NCBI GenBank assembly: GCA_004431415.1
Contig: QPMI01000629.1
Location: forward strand, 62,001-126,000
DNA from: Cyanophora paradoxa
Lineage: Eukaryota > Glaucocystophyceae > Cyanophorales > Cyanophoraceae
Direction of reading: 5' to 3'
DNA: 64,000 nucleotides
Part shown: positions 1 to 13,100 of the stretch, in pieces
Layout of the letters: each line of letters starts with the position of its first letter
How positions within the stretch are numbered: position 1 is the stretch's first letter
Made by a program: the position numbers and the translations under genes
The notes under the pieces: model-generated
The model's database searches: none
What the model saw: the letters and a program-made list of their open reading frames with translations, nothing else
What the model was told of the DNA's origin: nothing

Positions 1-3000
1 ATATGTGTAAACGAAAGTGGGCGTGGAAGGTTTGGAGCTAGATTCTTGCACAACGATCGCGAGCCGCTGAGCTATAGATCTAGATTTCGGCGAAAGCTCT
101 GGAGGTGCAGGTGGGCGATGCCCGCAAACGATGTAATATTTTGTTAGCTTGGTGCGAGGAGCTCGCGATCGAGCTCGAGCCCGGGGGCCCGGGGCGGGCG
201 GACCTTGACGGTCGCCGTGGTCACGCCAGCAGTGAAGGTGGCCTCCACGGCGGCGAGCGCAGCCGCGCCCTTTGGCGTGCACGTGACGGCGGCCTTCGTC
301 GCCGTGTTGACTACCGTCAGGGTGAACTCGACCTTCCCGTCGGCGTCGCGCGGCTTGTCGATTCCAGCGGTGGGGGCCGTGATGGTCGGAGCGACGGGCG
401 CTGCAGATGCAGCGGCCGTGGTGAAGGTTACTGCCGCGGATGCGCCGGAAGTTCCCGACGGGTCCGTCTGAGTGGCAGTGCACGTGTGCTCGGTGCCGGC
501 CGCGAGGGCGACCTGCGCGCACGCAAACCGTGAGCTTGCACCGATTACAATCTCCACATGCACAGGTCTAGATCTACACACAGATGTTAATATCATGAAT
601 AGCTAAATATAGGATCATATGTGTAAACGAAAGTGGGCGTGGAAGGTTTGGAGCTAGATTCTTGCACAACGATCGCGAGCCGCTGAGCTATAGATCTAGA
701 TTTCGGCGAAAGCTCTGGAGGTGCAGGTGGGCGATGCCCGCAAACGATGTAATATTTTGTTAGCTTGGTGCGAGGAGCTCGCGATCGAGCTCGAGCCCGG
801 GGGCCCGGGGCGGGCGGACCTTGACGGTCGCCGTGGTCACGCCAGCAGTGAAGGTGGCCTCCACGGCGGCGAGCGCAGCCGCGCCCTTTGGCGTGCACGT
901 GACGGCGGCCTTCGTCGCCGTGTTGACTACCGTCAGGGTGAACTCGACCTTCCCGTCGGCGTCGCGCGGCTTGTCGATTCCAGCGGTGGGGCCGTGATGG
1001 TCGGAGCGACGGGCGCTGCAGATGCAGCGGCCGTGGTGAAGGTTACTGCCGCGGATGCGCCGGAAGTTCCCGACGGGTCCGTCTGAGTGGCAGTGCACGT
1101 GTGCTCGGTGCCGGCCGCGAGGGCGACCTGCGCGCACGCAAACCGTGAGCTTGCACCGATTACAATCTCCACATGCACAGGTCTAGATCTACACACAGAT
1201 GTAAATATCATGAATAGCTAAATATAGGATCATATGTGTAAACGAAAGTGGGCGTGGAAGGTTTGGAGCTAGATTCTTGCACAACGATCGCGAGCCGCTG
1301 AGCTATAGATCAAGATTTCGGCGAAAGCTCTGGAGGTGCAGGTGGGCGATGCCCGCAAACGATATAATATTTTGTTAGCTTGGTGCGAGGAGCTCGCGAT
1401 CGAGCTCGAGCCCGGGGGCCCGGGGCGGGCGGACCTTGACGGTCGCCGTGGTCACGCCAGCAGTGAAGGTGGCCTCCACGGCGGCGAGCGCAGCCGCGCC
1501 CTTTGGCGTGCACGTGACGGCGGCCTTCGTCGCCGTGTTGACTACCGTCAGGGTGAACTCGACCTTCCCGTCGGCGTCGCGCGGCTTGTCGATTCCAGCG
1601 GTGGGGGCCGTGATGGTCGGAGCGACGGGCGCTGCAGATGCAGCGGCCGTGGTGAAGGTTACTGCCGCGGATGCGCCGGAAGTTCCCGACGGGTCCGTCT
1701 GAGTGGCAGTGCACGTGTGCTCGGTGCCGGCCGCGAGGGCGACCTGCGCGCACGCAAACCGTGAGCTTGCACCGATTACAATCTCCACATGCACAGGTCT
1801 AGATCTACACACAGATGTAAATATCATGAATAGGATCATATGTGTTTCAAGTGGAAGGTTTCAAGTTTGGAGCTAGATTCTTGCACAACGAGCCGCTGAG
1901 CTATAGATCTAGATTTCGGCGAAAGCTCTGGAGGTGCAGGTGGGCGATGCCCGCAAACGATGTAATATTTTGTTAGCTTGGTGCGAGGAGCTCGCGATCG
2001 AGCTCGAGCCCGGGGGCCCGGGGCGGGCGGACCTTGACGGTCGCCGTGGTCACGCCAGCAGTGAAGGTGGCCTCCACGGCGGCGAGCGCAGCCGCGCCCT
2101 TTGGCGTGCACGTGACGGCGGCCTTCGTCGCCGTGTTGACTACCGTCAGGGTGAACTCGACCTTCCCGTCGGCGTCGCGCGCTTGTCGATTCCAGCGGTG
2201 GGGGCCGTGATGGTCGGAGCGACGGGCGCTGCAGATGCAGCGGCCGTGGTGAAGGTTACTGCCGCGGATGCGCCGGAAGTTCCCGACGGGTCCGTCTGAG
2301 TGGCAGTGCACGTGTGCTCGGTGCCGGCCGCGAGGGCGACCTGCGCGCACGCAAACCGTGAGCTTGCACCGATTACAATCTCCACATGCACAGGTCTAGA
2401 TCTACACACAGATGTAAATATCATGAATAGCTAAATATAGGATCATATGTGTAAACGAAAGTGGGCGTGGAAGGTTTGGAGATAGATTCTTGCACAACGA
2501 TCGCGAGCCGCTGAGCTATAGATCTAGATTTCGGCGAAAGCTCTGGAGGTGCAGGTGGGCGATGCCCGCAAACGATGTAATATTTTGTTAGCTTGGTGCG
2601 AGGAGCTCGCGATCGAGCTCGAGCCCGGGGCCCGGGGCGGGCGGACCTTGACGGTCGCCGTGGTCACGCCAGCAGTGAAGGTGGCCTCCACGGCGGCGAG
2701 CGCAGCCGCGCCCTTTGGCGTGCACGTGACGGCGGCCTTCGTCGCCGTGTTGACTACCGTCAGGGTGAACTCGACCTTCCCGTCGGCGTCGCGCGGCTTG
2801 TCGATTCCAGCGGTGGGGCCGTGATGGTCGGAGCGACGGGCGCTGCAGATGCAGCGGCCGTGGTGAAGGTTACTGCCGCGGATGCGCCGGAAGTTCCCGA
2901 TGGGTCCGTCTGAGTGGCAGTGCACGTGTGCTCGGTGCCGGCCGCGAGGGCGACCTGCGCGCACGCAAACCGTGAGCTTGCACCGATTACAATCTCCACA

Positions 3001-6000
3001 TGCACAGGTCTAGATCTACACACAGATGTAAATATCATGAATAGCTAAATATAGGATCATATGTGTAAACGAAAGTGGGCGTGGAAGGTTTGGAGCTAGA
3101 TTCTTGCACAACGAGCCGCTGAGCTATAGATCTAGATTTCGGCGAAAGCTCTGGAGGTGCAGGTGGGCGATGCCCGCAAACGATATAATATTTTGTTAGC
3201 TTGGTGCGAGGAGCTCGCGATAGAGAGCGAGCCCGGGGGCCCGGGGCGGGCGGACCTTGACGGGCGCCGTGGTCACGCCAGCAGTGAAGGTGGCCTCCAC
3301 GGCGGCGAGCGCAGCCGCGCCCTTTGGCGTGCACGTGACGGCGGCCTTCGTCGCCGTGTTGACTACCGTCAGGGTGAACTCGACCTTCCCGTCGGCGTCG
3401 CGCGGCTTGTCGATTCCAGCGGTGGGGGCCGTGATGGTCGGAGCGACGGGCGCTGCAGATGCAGCGGCCGTGGTGAAGGTTACTGCCGCGGATGCGCCGG
3501 AAGTTCCCGACGGGTCCGTCTGAGTGGCAGTGCACGTGTGCTCGGTGCCGGCCGCGAGGGCGACCTGCGCGCACGCAAACCGTGAGCTTGCACCGATTAC
3601 AATCTCCACATGCACAGGTCTAGATCTACACACAGATGTAAATATCATGAATAGCTAAATATAGGATCATATGTGTAAACGAAAGTGGGCGTGGAAGGTT
3701 TGGAGATAGATTCTTGCACAACGATCGCGAGCCGCTGAGCTATAGATCTATATATAGATTTCGGCGAAAGCTCTGGAGGTGCAGGTGGGCGATGCCCGCA
3801 AACGATGTAATATTTTGTTAGCTTGGTGCGAGGAGCTCGCGATCGAGCTCGAGCCCGGGGCCCGGGGCGGGCGGACCTTGACGGTCGCCGTGGTCACGCC
3901 AGCAGTGAAGGTGGCCTCCACGGCGGCGAGCGCAGCCGCGCCCTTTGGCGTGCACGTGACGGCGGCCTTCGTCGCCGTGTTGACTACCGTCAGGGTGAAC
4001 TCGACCTTCCCGTCGGCGTCGCGCGGCTTGTCGATTCCAGCGGTGGGGGCCGTGATGGTCGGAGCGACGGGCGCTGCAGATGCAGCGGCCGTGGTGAAGG
4101 TTACTGCCGCGGATGCGCCGGAAGTTCCCGACGGGTCCGTCTGAGTGGCAGTGCACGTGTGCTCGGTGCCGGCCGCGAGGGCGACCTGCGCGCACGCAAA
4201 CCGTGAGCTTGCACCGATTACAATCTCCACATGCACAGGTCTAGATCTACACACAGATGTAAATATCATGAATAGCTAAATATAGGATCATATGTGTAAA
4301 CGAAAGTGGGCGTGGAAGGTTTGGAGCTAGATTCTTGCACAACGAGCCGCTGAGCTATAGATCTAGATTTCGGCGAAAGCTCTGGAGGTGCAGGTGGGCG
4401 ATGCCCGCAAACGATGTAATATTTTGTTAGCTTGGTGCGAGGAGCTCGCGATAGAGAGCGAGCCCGGGGGCCCGGGGCGGGCGGACCTTGACGGGCGCCG
4501 TGGTCACGCCAGCAGTGAAGGTGGCCTCCACGGCGGCGAGCGCAGCCGCGCCCTTTGGCGTGCACGTGACGGCGGCCTTCGTCGCCGTGTTGACTACCGT
4601 CAGGGTGAACTCGACCTTCCCGTCGGCGTCGCGCGGCTTGTCGATTCCAGCGGTGGGGGCCGTGATGGTCGGAGCGACGGGCGATGCAGACGTCGTGAAG
4701 GTTACTGCCGCGGATGCGCCGGAAGTTCCCGACGGGTCCGTCTGAGTGGCAGTGCACGTGTGCTCGGTGCCGGCCGCGAGGGCGACCTGCGCGCACGCAA
4801 ACCGTGAGCTTGCACCGATTACAATCTCCACATGCACAGGTCTAGATCTACACACAGATGTAAATATCATGAATAGCTAAATATAGGATCATATGTGTAA
4901 ACGAAAGTGGGCGTGGAAGGTTTGGAGCTAGATTCTTGCACAACGAGCCGCTGAGCTATAGATCTAGATTTCGGCGAAAGCTCTGGAGGTGCAGGTGGGC
5001 GATGCCCGCAAACGATGTAATATTTTGTTAGCTTGGTGCGAGGAGCTCGCGATAGAGAGCGAGCCCGGGGGCCCGGGGCGGGCGGACCTTGACGGGCGCC
5101 GTGGTCACGCCAGCAGTGAAGGTGGCCTCCACGGCGGCGAGCGCAGCCGCGCCCTTTGGCGTGCACGTGACGGCGGCCTTCGTCGCCGTGTTGACTACCG
5201 TCAGGGTGAACTCGACCTTCCCGTCGGCGTCGCGCGGCTTGTCGATTCCAGCGGTGGGGGCCGTGATGGTCGGAGCGACGGGCGATGCAGACGTCGTGAA
5301 GGTTACTGCCGCGGATGCGCCGGAAGTTCCCGACGGGTCCGTCTGAGTGGCAGTGCACGTGTGCTCGGTGCCGGCCGCGAGGGCGACCTGCGCGCACGCA
5401 AACCGTGAGCTTGCACCGATTATGATCTCCACGGGTCTACACAAAGATCTAAATCAAATATCATGAATAGGATCATATATGTGTAAACGAAAGTGGGCGT
5501 GGAAGGTTTGGAGCTAGATTCTTGCGCAACGAGCCGCTGAGCTATTTATATAGATCTAGATTTCGGCGAAAGCTCTGGAGGTGCAGGTGGGCGATGCCCG
5601 CAAACGATATAATATTTTTTTAGCTTGGTGCGAGGAGCTCGCGATCGAGCTCGAGCCCGGGGGCCCGGGGCGGGCGGACCTTGACGGTCGCCGTGGTCAC
5701 GCCAGCAGTGAAGGTGGCCTCCACGGCGGCGAGCGCAGCCGCGCCCTTTGGCGTGCACGTGACGGCGGCCTTCGTCGCCGTGTTGACTACCGTCAGGGTG
5801 AACTCGACCTTCCCGTCGGCGTCGCGCGGCTTGTCGATTCCAGCGGTGGGGGCCGTGATGGTCGGAGCGACGGGCGCTGCAGACGTCGTGAAGGTTACTG
5901 CCGCGGATGCGCCGGAAGTTCCCGACGGGTCCGTCTGAGTGGCAGTGCACGTGTGCTCGGTGCCGGCCGCGAGGGCGACCTGCGCGCACGCAAACCGTGA

Positions 6001-7016
6001 GCTTGCACCGATTACAATCTCCACGGGTCTACACAACGATCTAAATCAAATATCATGAATACGATCATATGTGTACATGTAAACGAAAGTGGGCGTGGAA
6101 CGTTTGGAGCTAGATTCTTGCGCAACGAGCCGCTGAGCTATAGATCTAGATTTCGGCGAAAGCTCTGGAGGTGCAGGCCTAGGTGGGCGATGCCCGCAAA
6201 CGATATAATATTTTGTTAGCTTGGTGCGAGGAGCTCGCGATCGAGCTCGAGCCCGGGGGCCCGGGGCGGGCGGACCTTGACGGTCGCCGTGGTCACGCCA
6301 GCAGTGAAGGTGGCCTCCACGGCGGCGAGCGCAGCCGCGCCCTTTGGCGTGCACGTGACGGCGGCCTTCGTCGCCGTGTTGACTACCGTCAGGGTGAACT
6401 CGACCTTCCCGTCGGCGTCGCGCGGCTTGTCGATTCCAGCGGTGGGGGCCGTGATGGTCGGAGCGACGGGCGATGCAGACGTCGTGAAGGTTACTGCCGC
6501 GGATGCGCCGGAAGTTCCCGACGGGTCCGTCTGAGTGGCAGTGCACGTGTGCTCGGTGCCGGCCGCGAGGGCGACCTGCGCGCACGCAAACCGTGAGCTT
6601 GCACCGATTACAATCTCCACGGGTCTACACAAAGATCTAAATCAAATATCATGAATACGATCATATGTGTGCATGTAAACGAAAGTGGGCGTGGAACGTT
6701 TGGAGCTAGATTCTTGCGCAACGAGCCGCTGAGCTATAGATCTAGATTTCGGCGAAAGCTCTGGAGGTGCAGGCCTAGGTGGGCGATGCCCGCAAACGAT
6801 ATAATATTTTGTTAGCTTGGTGCGAGGAGCTCGCGATCGAGCTCGAGCCCGGGGGCCCGGGGCGGGCGGACCTTGACGGTCGCCGTGGTCACGCCAGCGG
6901 TGAAGGTGGCCTCCACGGCGGCGAGCGCAGCCGCGCCCTTTGGCGTGCACGTGACGGCGGCCTTCGTCGCCGTGTTGACTACCGTCAGGGTGAACTCGAC
7001 CTTCCCGTCGGCGTCG
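1..7016. repeat. ~600-616 bp tandem array, about 11 units, one exon plus one intron each
   Basis: The segment beginning at position 1 recurs at 617 and then every ~596-616 bp. Left units are 616 bp. Units near 4.4-6.6 kb carry an in-frame 9 bp exon deletion and are shorter. Intron sequence (including AT-rich stretches with TATAGATCTAGATTTCGG) is as conserved as exon sequence, so whole exon+intron units were duplicated recently or are homogenised. Small differences (GATCGCGA present or absent, TAGAGAGCG versus TCGAGCTCG) define subfamilies, and the units at 4.27 and 4.87 kb are nearly identical neighbours. Confidence 0.95.
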
Positions 7017-7230
7017 CGTAGTGGCGAGGCTCCGGCGGTCGGGGAATCGATCGTTGGGGCATTCGGCGTCGTTTGAGCTGTGCATTGATATTCATGATTA
7101 GCATATATAAGCACCAGCAGCTGCAGTAATCGTATTACGTACCTCGGCAGGTGTGCGCCGCGAGAAGAATCAAAGCAACAACGTTAACCAGAAGGACTTT
7201 GGCGGTCGCGCGCACTGGGTGCACATGCAT
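1..7230 (-). CDS. Secreted Ig/FN3-like repeat protein, 5' part of gene (13 exons seen, runs off left edge)
   Basis: Exon 1 (7143-7230) starts at ATG 7230 and encodes about 29 residues with a hydrophobic core (VLLVNVVALILLAA), a signal peptide. Its GTACGT donor joins acceptor CAG|CTC to exon 2 (6872-7077) with matching phase (1 to 2). Further exons, read right to left, are 6276-6575, 5680-5979, 5088-5387, 4487-4786, 3877-4185, 3256-3564, 2647-2954, 2033-2340, 1435-1743, 820-1127 and 204-512. Each lies between CAG acceptors and an AAG|GTCCGC donor, mostly in phase 0-0, and encodes one ~100-103 aa beta-sandwich-like module with two cysteines (VTCTPKG and HTCTATQ), probably a disulfide pair. The pattern resembles Ig-like/FN3 modules of surface adhesins; the exact family is not assigned. 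Exons 2033-2340, 2647-2954 and 820-1127 are 308 nt, one base short in a G run, and shift frame as written. Later exons and the C-terminus lie outside the window. A cell-surface or secreted role is inferred. Confidence 0.72.
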
Positions 7231-8690
7231 ATTGCTTCTCCTCCTCATCGCGATATACATGGCCAGGGGCCTCGCGATCGATGCGATCCGATGATCCGAC
7301 GATCCTACGTATACCGTAGTACGCATACTAGGCTAGCTAGGCCTGCAGTGATCCTATATATGATCCGACGATCCTATATAGCTAGCTAGGCCTTCAGCCA
7401 ATGGGCCACGCTTGACGAGGCCGAGAACTTGAATCGAGATTCGAGATGCATATGCCTCGCCAGGCTCGCGATCATAGGATCGCGAGTCGACTATGACGCG
7501 ACTCGGCGATATCGCCGAGTCCGACGGTCGACGCGTACCGTAGTACGGCCCGTGACGGTATACCGTAGTACCGTACCGCCGGTACCGGTCATGATCACCG
7601 GCCCCGCCGGCCCAAAAAGGTTTGTGTGGCGGAAATCGCGCCATAGAGCCATAACTCGGAGCGCGGGTGAGGTGCCCAGTGCCCACCGTCAGAATCGAAT
7701 AGATCGAACTCGGTTACCCGATTCTTGATGCTTTATTCTTCGTTATCTCTCGGTTCTGCTGTTCAACGGTTTTGTATCGCGTTTAAAAATTTACACCGTG
7801 GCACCGTGGCACTCCGTTTTCCGCCTCCAAGGGTGCCCAACGTACCCCCCCTACAGGGTATTGAAACCATTCGATCGAATACGCAGACCGATCGAACCGA
7901 ATCGAACGAACCCGACCCTACATTCGATACTCACCCCTACGTGGCACTGCCCACTGGGCCACTGCCCACTAGCTTATACTATGGGCCAACTAGGGCACTG
8001 GCCGGCGGGTCTAGAAGCTTGCACCGGGGCTGGCCCAAAATTCCGAAAGCTTGCACCGGGGCTGGCCCTAGCGGCTTGTAGTTAGGGATATGGCCGGGGG
8101 GGTCAACCATTGGCCAGCGGCCCAGCCCAAGCCGCCAAAACTCGGCCGCTGGCCCGGGGCTGGCCGCCAGCCTCCAGCCAGAACTTGGCCGGCCAGCTGG
8201 CAACCAGCCTCTTGCTAGGAGTCCAGGGCTTGGTCGGCCAGGCTGGCCAGCCGGCCAGCCTTAGAGCCCGCCTTGTTTTATAAAAACCTTGACATGAAAC
8301 TGCTCTTATAGCTGATTTTTAGCGCCTGATAATAACAAGCTCTGTTGATATTATCAAGCCTCCTCGTCAAGCCCCACCTCTAGCCTCGAGCCTGCGCCCC
8401 AGCCAGCCCCACCGGCCGGCTGGCCGCCTCATAAAGCCGAAAAGGGCTGGCCCGGCTGGCCGAGAAATCGGCGGGCTGGCCCGGGGGTCAGAGCCTTATG
8501 CCAGCCGGCCAGCTGGTCGACCAGACCAGCGGCCATTTCCCTACTTGTAGTGTGTATCCGAAACTAAATATTCCCTTCAATGCACATGATCGCCGGTAGC
8601 TACAGCTTGAGATTTCAAGCGGACGTGGACGCTTTGCTGAAGGCCCCGCGGCCATCACCGTTCTAAATGAGCCGTACTTGACGCACTTTT
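7231..8690. other. Non-coding region, palindrome-rich, GGCC/TGGCCA-rich block
   Basis: No convincing gene. 7.25-7.6 kb is dense in GATC, CGATCG, GTAC and three copies of TACCGTAGTAC. 8.04-8.53 kb is built of GGCCGGCTGGCC/CCAGCC words, which reappear in the 22.3, 24.2 and 25.9 kb repeat tails. Confidence 0.6.
7312..7571 (+). repeat. Cluster of three exact TACCGTAGTAC elements
   Basis: Exact copies lie at 7312-7322, 7536-7546 and 7561-7571. Six more in the window are at 10807-10817, 12992-13002, 14456-14466, 52542-52552, 58908-58918 and, on the minus strand, 58969-58979. None is in a recognised exon. Function unknown. Confidence 0.85.
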
Positions 8691-11340
8691 TTAAAAGCTT
8701 GCGATCTGAGCGCGGCGATTCGATTTAGCATTTTTCTTCAGCCCGGCGATTCGTTTTAACAATGCCTTCGATTGAAATGCTAAGTTTCTCGTCGACAAAC
8801 CGTCTAATTTGCATGTGAAATCTTGCGAATCTCCTACGACTAGCTCCTTGTTCATGCTCGTGATCGTTTCAATCATTCGGAGGTTTAGCTGAAGGCTCTT
8901 AGCAACTGCGCGTCACGCTAGCGCTGTGGAGTCCCTGAGCCGCGGCGCGGCCGCTATCAGAACTTTAGTACAGTAACGTTGGCTTGCCAAGTTGATCTAT
9001 AGTACTAGTGCTGTACCGATCGCGATCGGATTGCATACTATGATATTGCGATGGCCGACGCTAGCGCTAGCAGGATTGTTCATAGCTACTCAACCCAGCG
9101 CTAGCACTGGCCGCGAGCCTGTGACTTGGCGCCGAGCCTCGGAGTCGACGCAGCGCTCTACTAGGCTAGCATGAATACGAGCCTGGCTTGCCGGTCCGCG
9201 ATCTGAGTATTGTGGCAGGCTGGACACTGGAAGGGCTGGAGCGTCTACGTCGACGTGCGGACTCACTGCCCCACTCATTGGCAGTCTTGAGCCGTACTCG
9301 GGGACCGCTGCAGTAGCTGCTGGGCTTCGCCTACCTAGCACTCTTCAGCTATCTTCCAGCTCGCGTTGGAAGTAGATTTCTCTCATCTTTGAAGTTTAGC
9401 CTTCCTTTAGGCCTTAGTTTCGCTCGCGGTGCGTGTGTGCAGCTAGGGCCCGCTTTCCCCGCTTGCGCCGCGCCTAGATCAGCTGCCGGAGCCTGCCGCC
9501 GTGTATTTATGTATAAGGGGCGCGCTGAGCTATCCCGGGCCACCTCCACAGGCTTGGCGGCTCCAAAATTTCGGCTGGCTTGCCAGCGGCTTGCCAGTTA
9601 CTATGGTACCGGTGGCCAGCGCGGCTTGGTCTGGCTTGGTGCAGCTCGCGCTAACTTCACCTATGCTTCGTTCGCCGGCTCGATTGCGAGCCCCGGGCTT
9701 GCTGACTTGGCTGACAAGCCGGGGAAAACCGGCAAAACCCCTGGGCTGGCAAGCCGGGGTTTCGGCTGCCTAGGCCTAGCCCAGGCGCCCCCCGCTCAAA
9801 TTGGCCGGCTAGCTAGCCGGCTTGGCCAACTTCCGAAGTTCAACTTCAGAATCCGAAGTTCAACGGTTCAACTTGCAATTGGCAAGCTAAGGCCGCCGGG
9901 CTTAACTTGCCGCAGTGCAAACTTGAATTCGAAGTTCGAACTCGCTGTCACCGTGGCACAGTGTCAGCCTGGCAGAGTCGCTGACTCAGTGAGCGGCCGC
10001 GGGCCGCGCGCTGAATTCATGAACGCAGTGCCGCAGTCGCTACGAGTTATGGCTCTATGGCGCGATTTCCGCCATACAAACCTTTTTCCGAGTCAAGTTG
10101 ATTGACTCAACTCGGCAGAGCTCTCGACCAATGGCCGCCCGGTGCCCGGTTTCGAGTCAAATTAGTGTTGCCAGGTGCCCGCGTTTTCCCCGTACTAATT
10201 CGACTTGAAAATGCCAGTGTTTTCTGATTGGGCACGTGCCGGTATATTTCGCATGCTATATAAAAGCTGCTGTTGGCAGTTACTAGACGGCGGTTACTAG
10301 GACTATACCAGGTTGCTACTAGAACCGTACCAGGTACTAATTTACATAAGGGCAGGATCTGCCAGTTTCGCCCATGGCCAGGAAATTTTCTTCCTAGGCG
10401 CCAACTCGTAGCGTGCCGCAGTGCAAGTTCGGAATGCGGCCCGGCCGCGCGCTGACAGTGACTCGCTGTCGAGTCGCTGACTCGACGCTGAGCTCGACCG
10501 TACGTATACCGTATACGCGTCGGACGGTCTGCTTTCACGCCGTGACGCCGGACGGTCACCGGGTCATGATCATCCCTGATTCCCGGACTCCGGGAGTCCG
10601 ACGGTCCTTCATTGACTCAGTGACTAACAATTTACACTGTGACATGAAATTTCAGCCGCGCCGGCGCCGGCCCGGCGTTTTTGATACTGTAGATCGGGAA
10701 ATATTTAGTATATATACTAGTACTGGATCTTTTTAGTGCCAATTAAAGTCTTGAGGGCTGAGTACTAAATATTTACCGTGTATTAAACCTGAACCGCGTG
10801 GGGGGGTACCGTAGTACATTTATGTGCTCGCGATCGATCAGTGGTATCGATATCCCCTCTGGAACGAGGACGAGATCTAGCTATCGGCTAGAGCCGAACG
10901 TCCGCGCGGCTTGACTTGACTAGAGCCGGGGGGGGGGGGCTCCGAGCTAGCCGCAAGGCTAACCCCCCGTATACGTATACGTAGCCGGCGCCTGGGGCCG
11001 TCGGTAGTGATATTAAGGACAACAAAGTAATTAAGTAATTAATGTAATAAACTTGCATGATAAGTCAGTAATTAACGAGAACCGGGCTCCGTAACGCCCT
11101 CGGGTGGCGCTGTTTGGAGACAAGGTATAAGGGGACAGGGGAAGCAGCATTGGCCCGGAGTCAGGTGGGCCGCCGATCTTTCCCGGAGTCAGGCATGGGG
11201 AGCAGTAATATTGGTGTGAGATCAAGATATGTGACATGTGATAAATTGAACAAACTGATATTGCATAGCTAAATGGCGCGTGCGGCGGGTCCCGCGGCGG
11301 CCCGATCGCGAAGCCCTGCGGCCGGCGAGCGAGCGCGATA
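8691..11340. other. Non-coding region with scattered short repeats
   Basis: Open frames here (for example around 9.4-10.1 kb) have no domain, splice pattern or credible composition. 9.70-9.83 kb (GCTGGCAAGCCGGGGTTTCGGC and flank) is a diverged relative of 13.67-13.77 kb. GAAGTTCAA words repeat at 9.83-9.93 kb. A run of Gs lies at about 10,929-10,939. Confidence 0.5.
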
Positions 11341-12330
11341 TCGAGCGGCCTGCAGCTGAGGGCAATTCGATCAGAGCTCGTCTGCACTAGACGCAGGGCG
11401 TGCCAACGGCTCACCTGGTACAGCGAGCGAGATCTGGCGCTGCGGATACGCCGCCCGAAGCCCTTCGGCCGGCGAGCGAGCGCGACCGAGCGACCTGCGC
11501 GCAGTTCGATCAGAGCTCGTCGGCACTAGACGCAGGGCGTGCCGCCGGCTCACGGCTCACCTGGTACAGCGAGCGAGATCTGGCGCCGCCCGAAGCCCTT
11601 CGGCCGGCGAGCGAGCGCGACCGAGCGACCTGCGCGCAGTTCGATCAGAGCTCGTCGGCACTAGACGCAGGGCGTGCCGCCGGCTCACGGCTCACCTGGT
11701 ACAGCGAGCGAAATCTGGCGCCGCCCGAAGCCCTGCGGCCGGCGAGCGAGCGCGACCGAGCGACCTGCGCGCAGTTCGATCAGAGCTCGTCGGGACTTGA
11801 CGCATGCAGGGCGTGCCGCCGGCTCACGGCTCACCTGGAACAGCGAGCGAGATCTGGCGCGGCGGGTCCCGCCGCCCGAAGCCCTGCGGCCGGCGAGCGC
11901 GCGCGACCGAGCGACCTGCGCGCAGTTCGATCAGAGCTCGTCGTCACTAGATGGAAGGCGTGCCGCCGGCTCATGGCTCACCTGGAACAGCGAGCGAAAT
12001 CTGGCGCTGCGGGTCCCGCCGCCCGAAGCCCTGTGGCCGGCGAGCGAGCGCGACCGAGCTGCCTGCGGGCAATTCGATCAGAGCTCGTCGGCACTAGACG
12101 CAGGGCGTGCCGCCGGCTCACGGCTCACCTGGAACAGCGAGAAACTGGCGCCGCGGCCGCGGGCCCCGCCGCCCGAAGCCCTGCGGCCCGCGCGACTGAG
12201 CGACCTGCGGGCAGTTCGATCAGAGCTCGTCGGCACTAGACGGAAGGCGTGCCGCCGGCTCACGGCTCACCTGGAACAGCGAGCGAGAAACTGGTGCCGC
12301 GGGTCCCGCCGCCCGAAGCCCTGCAGCCGA
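11340..12330. repeat. 135-150 bp satellite, seven full copies
   Basis: The marker CGATCAGAGCTCGTC occurs at 11368, 11507, 11642, 11777, 11927, 12074 and 12217, spacing 135-150 bp. Units carry GCCCGAAGCCCT, GGCGAGCGAGCGCGACC and CACCTGG(T/A)ACAGCGAGCGA. Some copies gain or lose a GCGGGTCCCGC insert. The 279-residue frames crossing the array are low-complexity Arg/Ala/Ser repeats that change frame between copies, so I read it as non-coding satellite. Confidence 0.85.
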
Positions 12331-13100
12331 AAAGCGAAAGCGCTAGCGTGCAAAGAGCGAGCTGAAGCGTTCAGAAGCATCACTTCTGCATCTGCTGCAG
12401 CCGCTGAGCTGTTTCGACCGTTTGCAATCGACGGGGGGTACGCTTGGCCCTTACTGGCCTTTTTTTGGCCGCGCAAACGGGCGAGGGCGATCTCAGCTGC
12501 TGCCGCTCGTTAAGGGCTGCCGCTCGAGAATGCACTTCGTATAGTGCTCATTGTCATTTTCGGCGCCCAGGCTGCGCTCCGCGTGCGCCCGGAAGCGAGT
12601 GTATGTCGATATGCAATCCCGAGGTCGCTTAGGACGCGTCTTTCAGCGGCGCTGGTCGGGGCTATGAGGTCCTTAAACTTGAGGCTATCCGGAAACTGGC
12701 GCCGTTACGCGGGCGTTGATGTCTCCGTCTCAGGAAGTTGGGTTCCGTTAGAAAAAAAACCGAGAACCCAGCGAAAACTAGAAAAAGTTATCGGATCCGA
12801 GACTATTACTATGTATTTAACTTGCGACTTGCAACTTGCATCTTCAGATGCATGGTCGATCCGTTAACCTTGACCGGACCGTTAATTATAACCTTGACCC
12901 GGGACCGTGACAAGCTTTCAAGTTTGAATTGATCTACATATAGCTATATTTAGCAAACGGCCATTTGATTCATTGCGCATGCGTATGCATATACCGTAGT
13001 ACGTATATATATATATACGCGTACGTATGTATTTCTTGCACAGACTAATCACTAATCATCAAGTCAGGTAATATTTAAGACCCCAAAATAATTAGTAATC
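12331..13100. other. No gene recognised
   Basis: Mixed-composition DNA without a supported exon. One TACCGTAGTAC is at 12992 in an alternating AT-rich stretch (12,985-13,030). Confidence 0.45.

Noticed and set aside
11400-12513. Two 279-codon frames across the 11-12 kb array
   Set aside because: Both come from the same satellite in different frames, with unit lengths not multiples of three.
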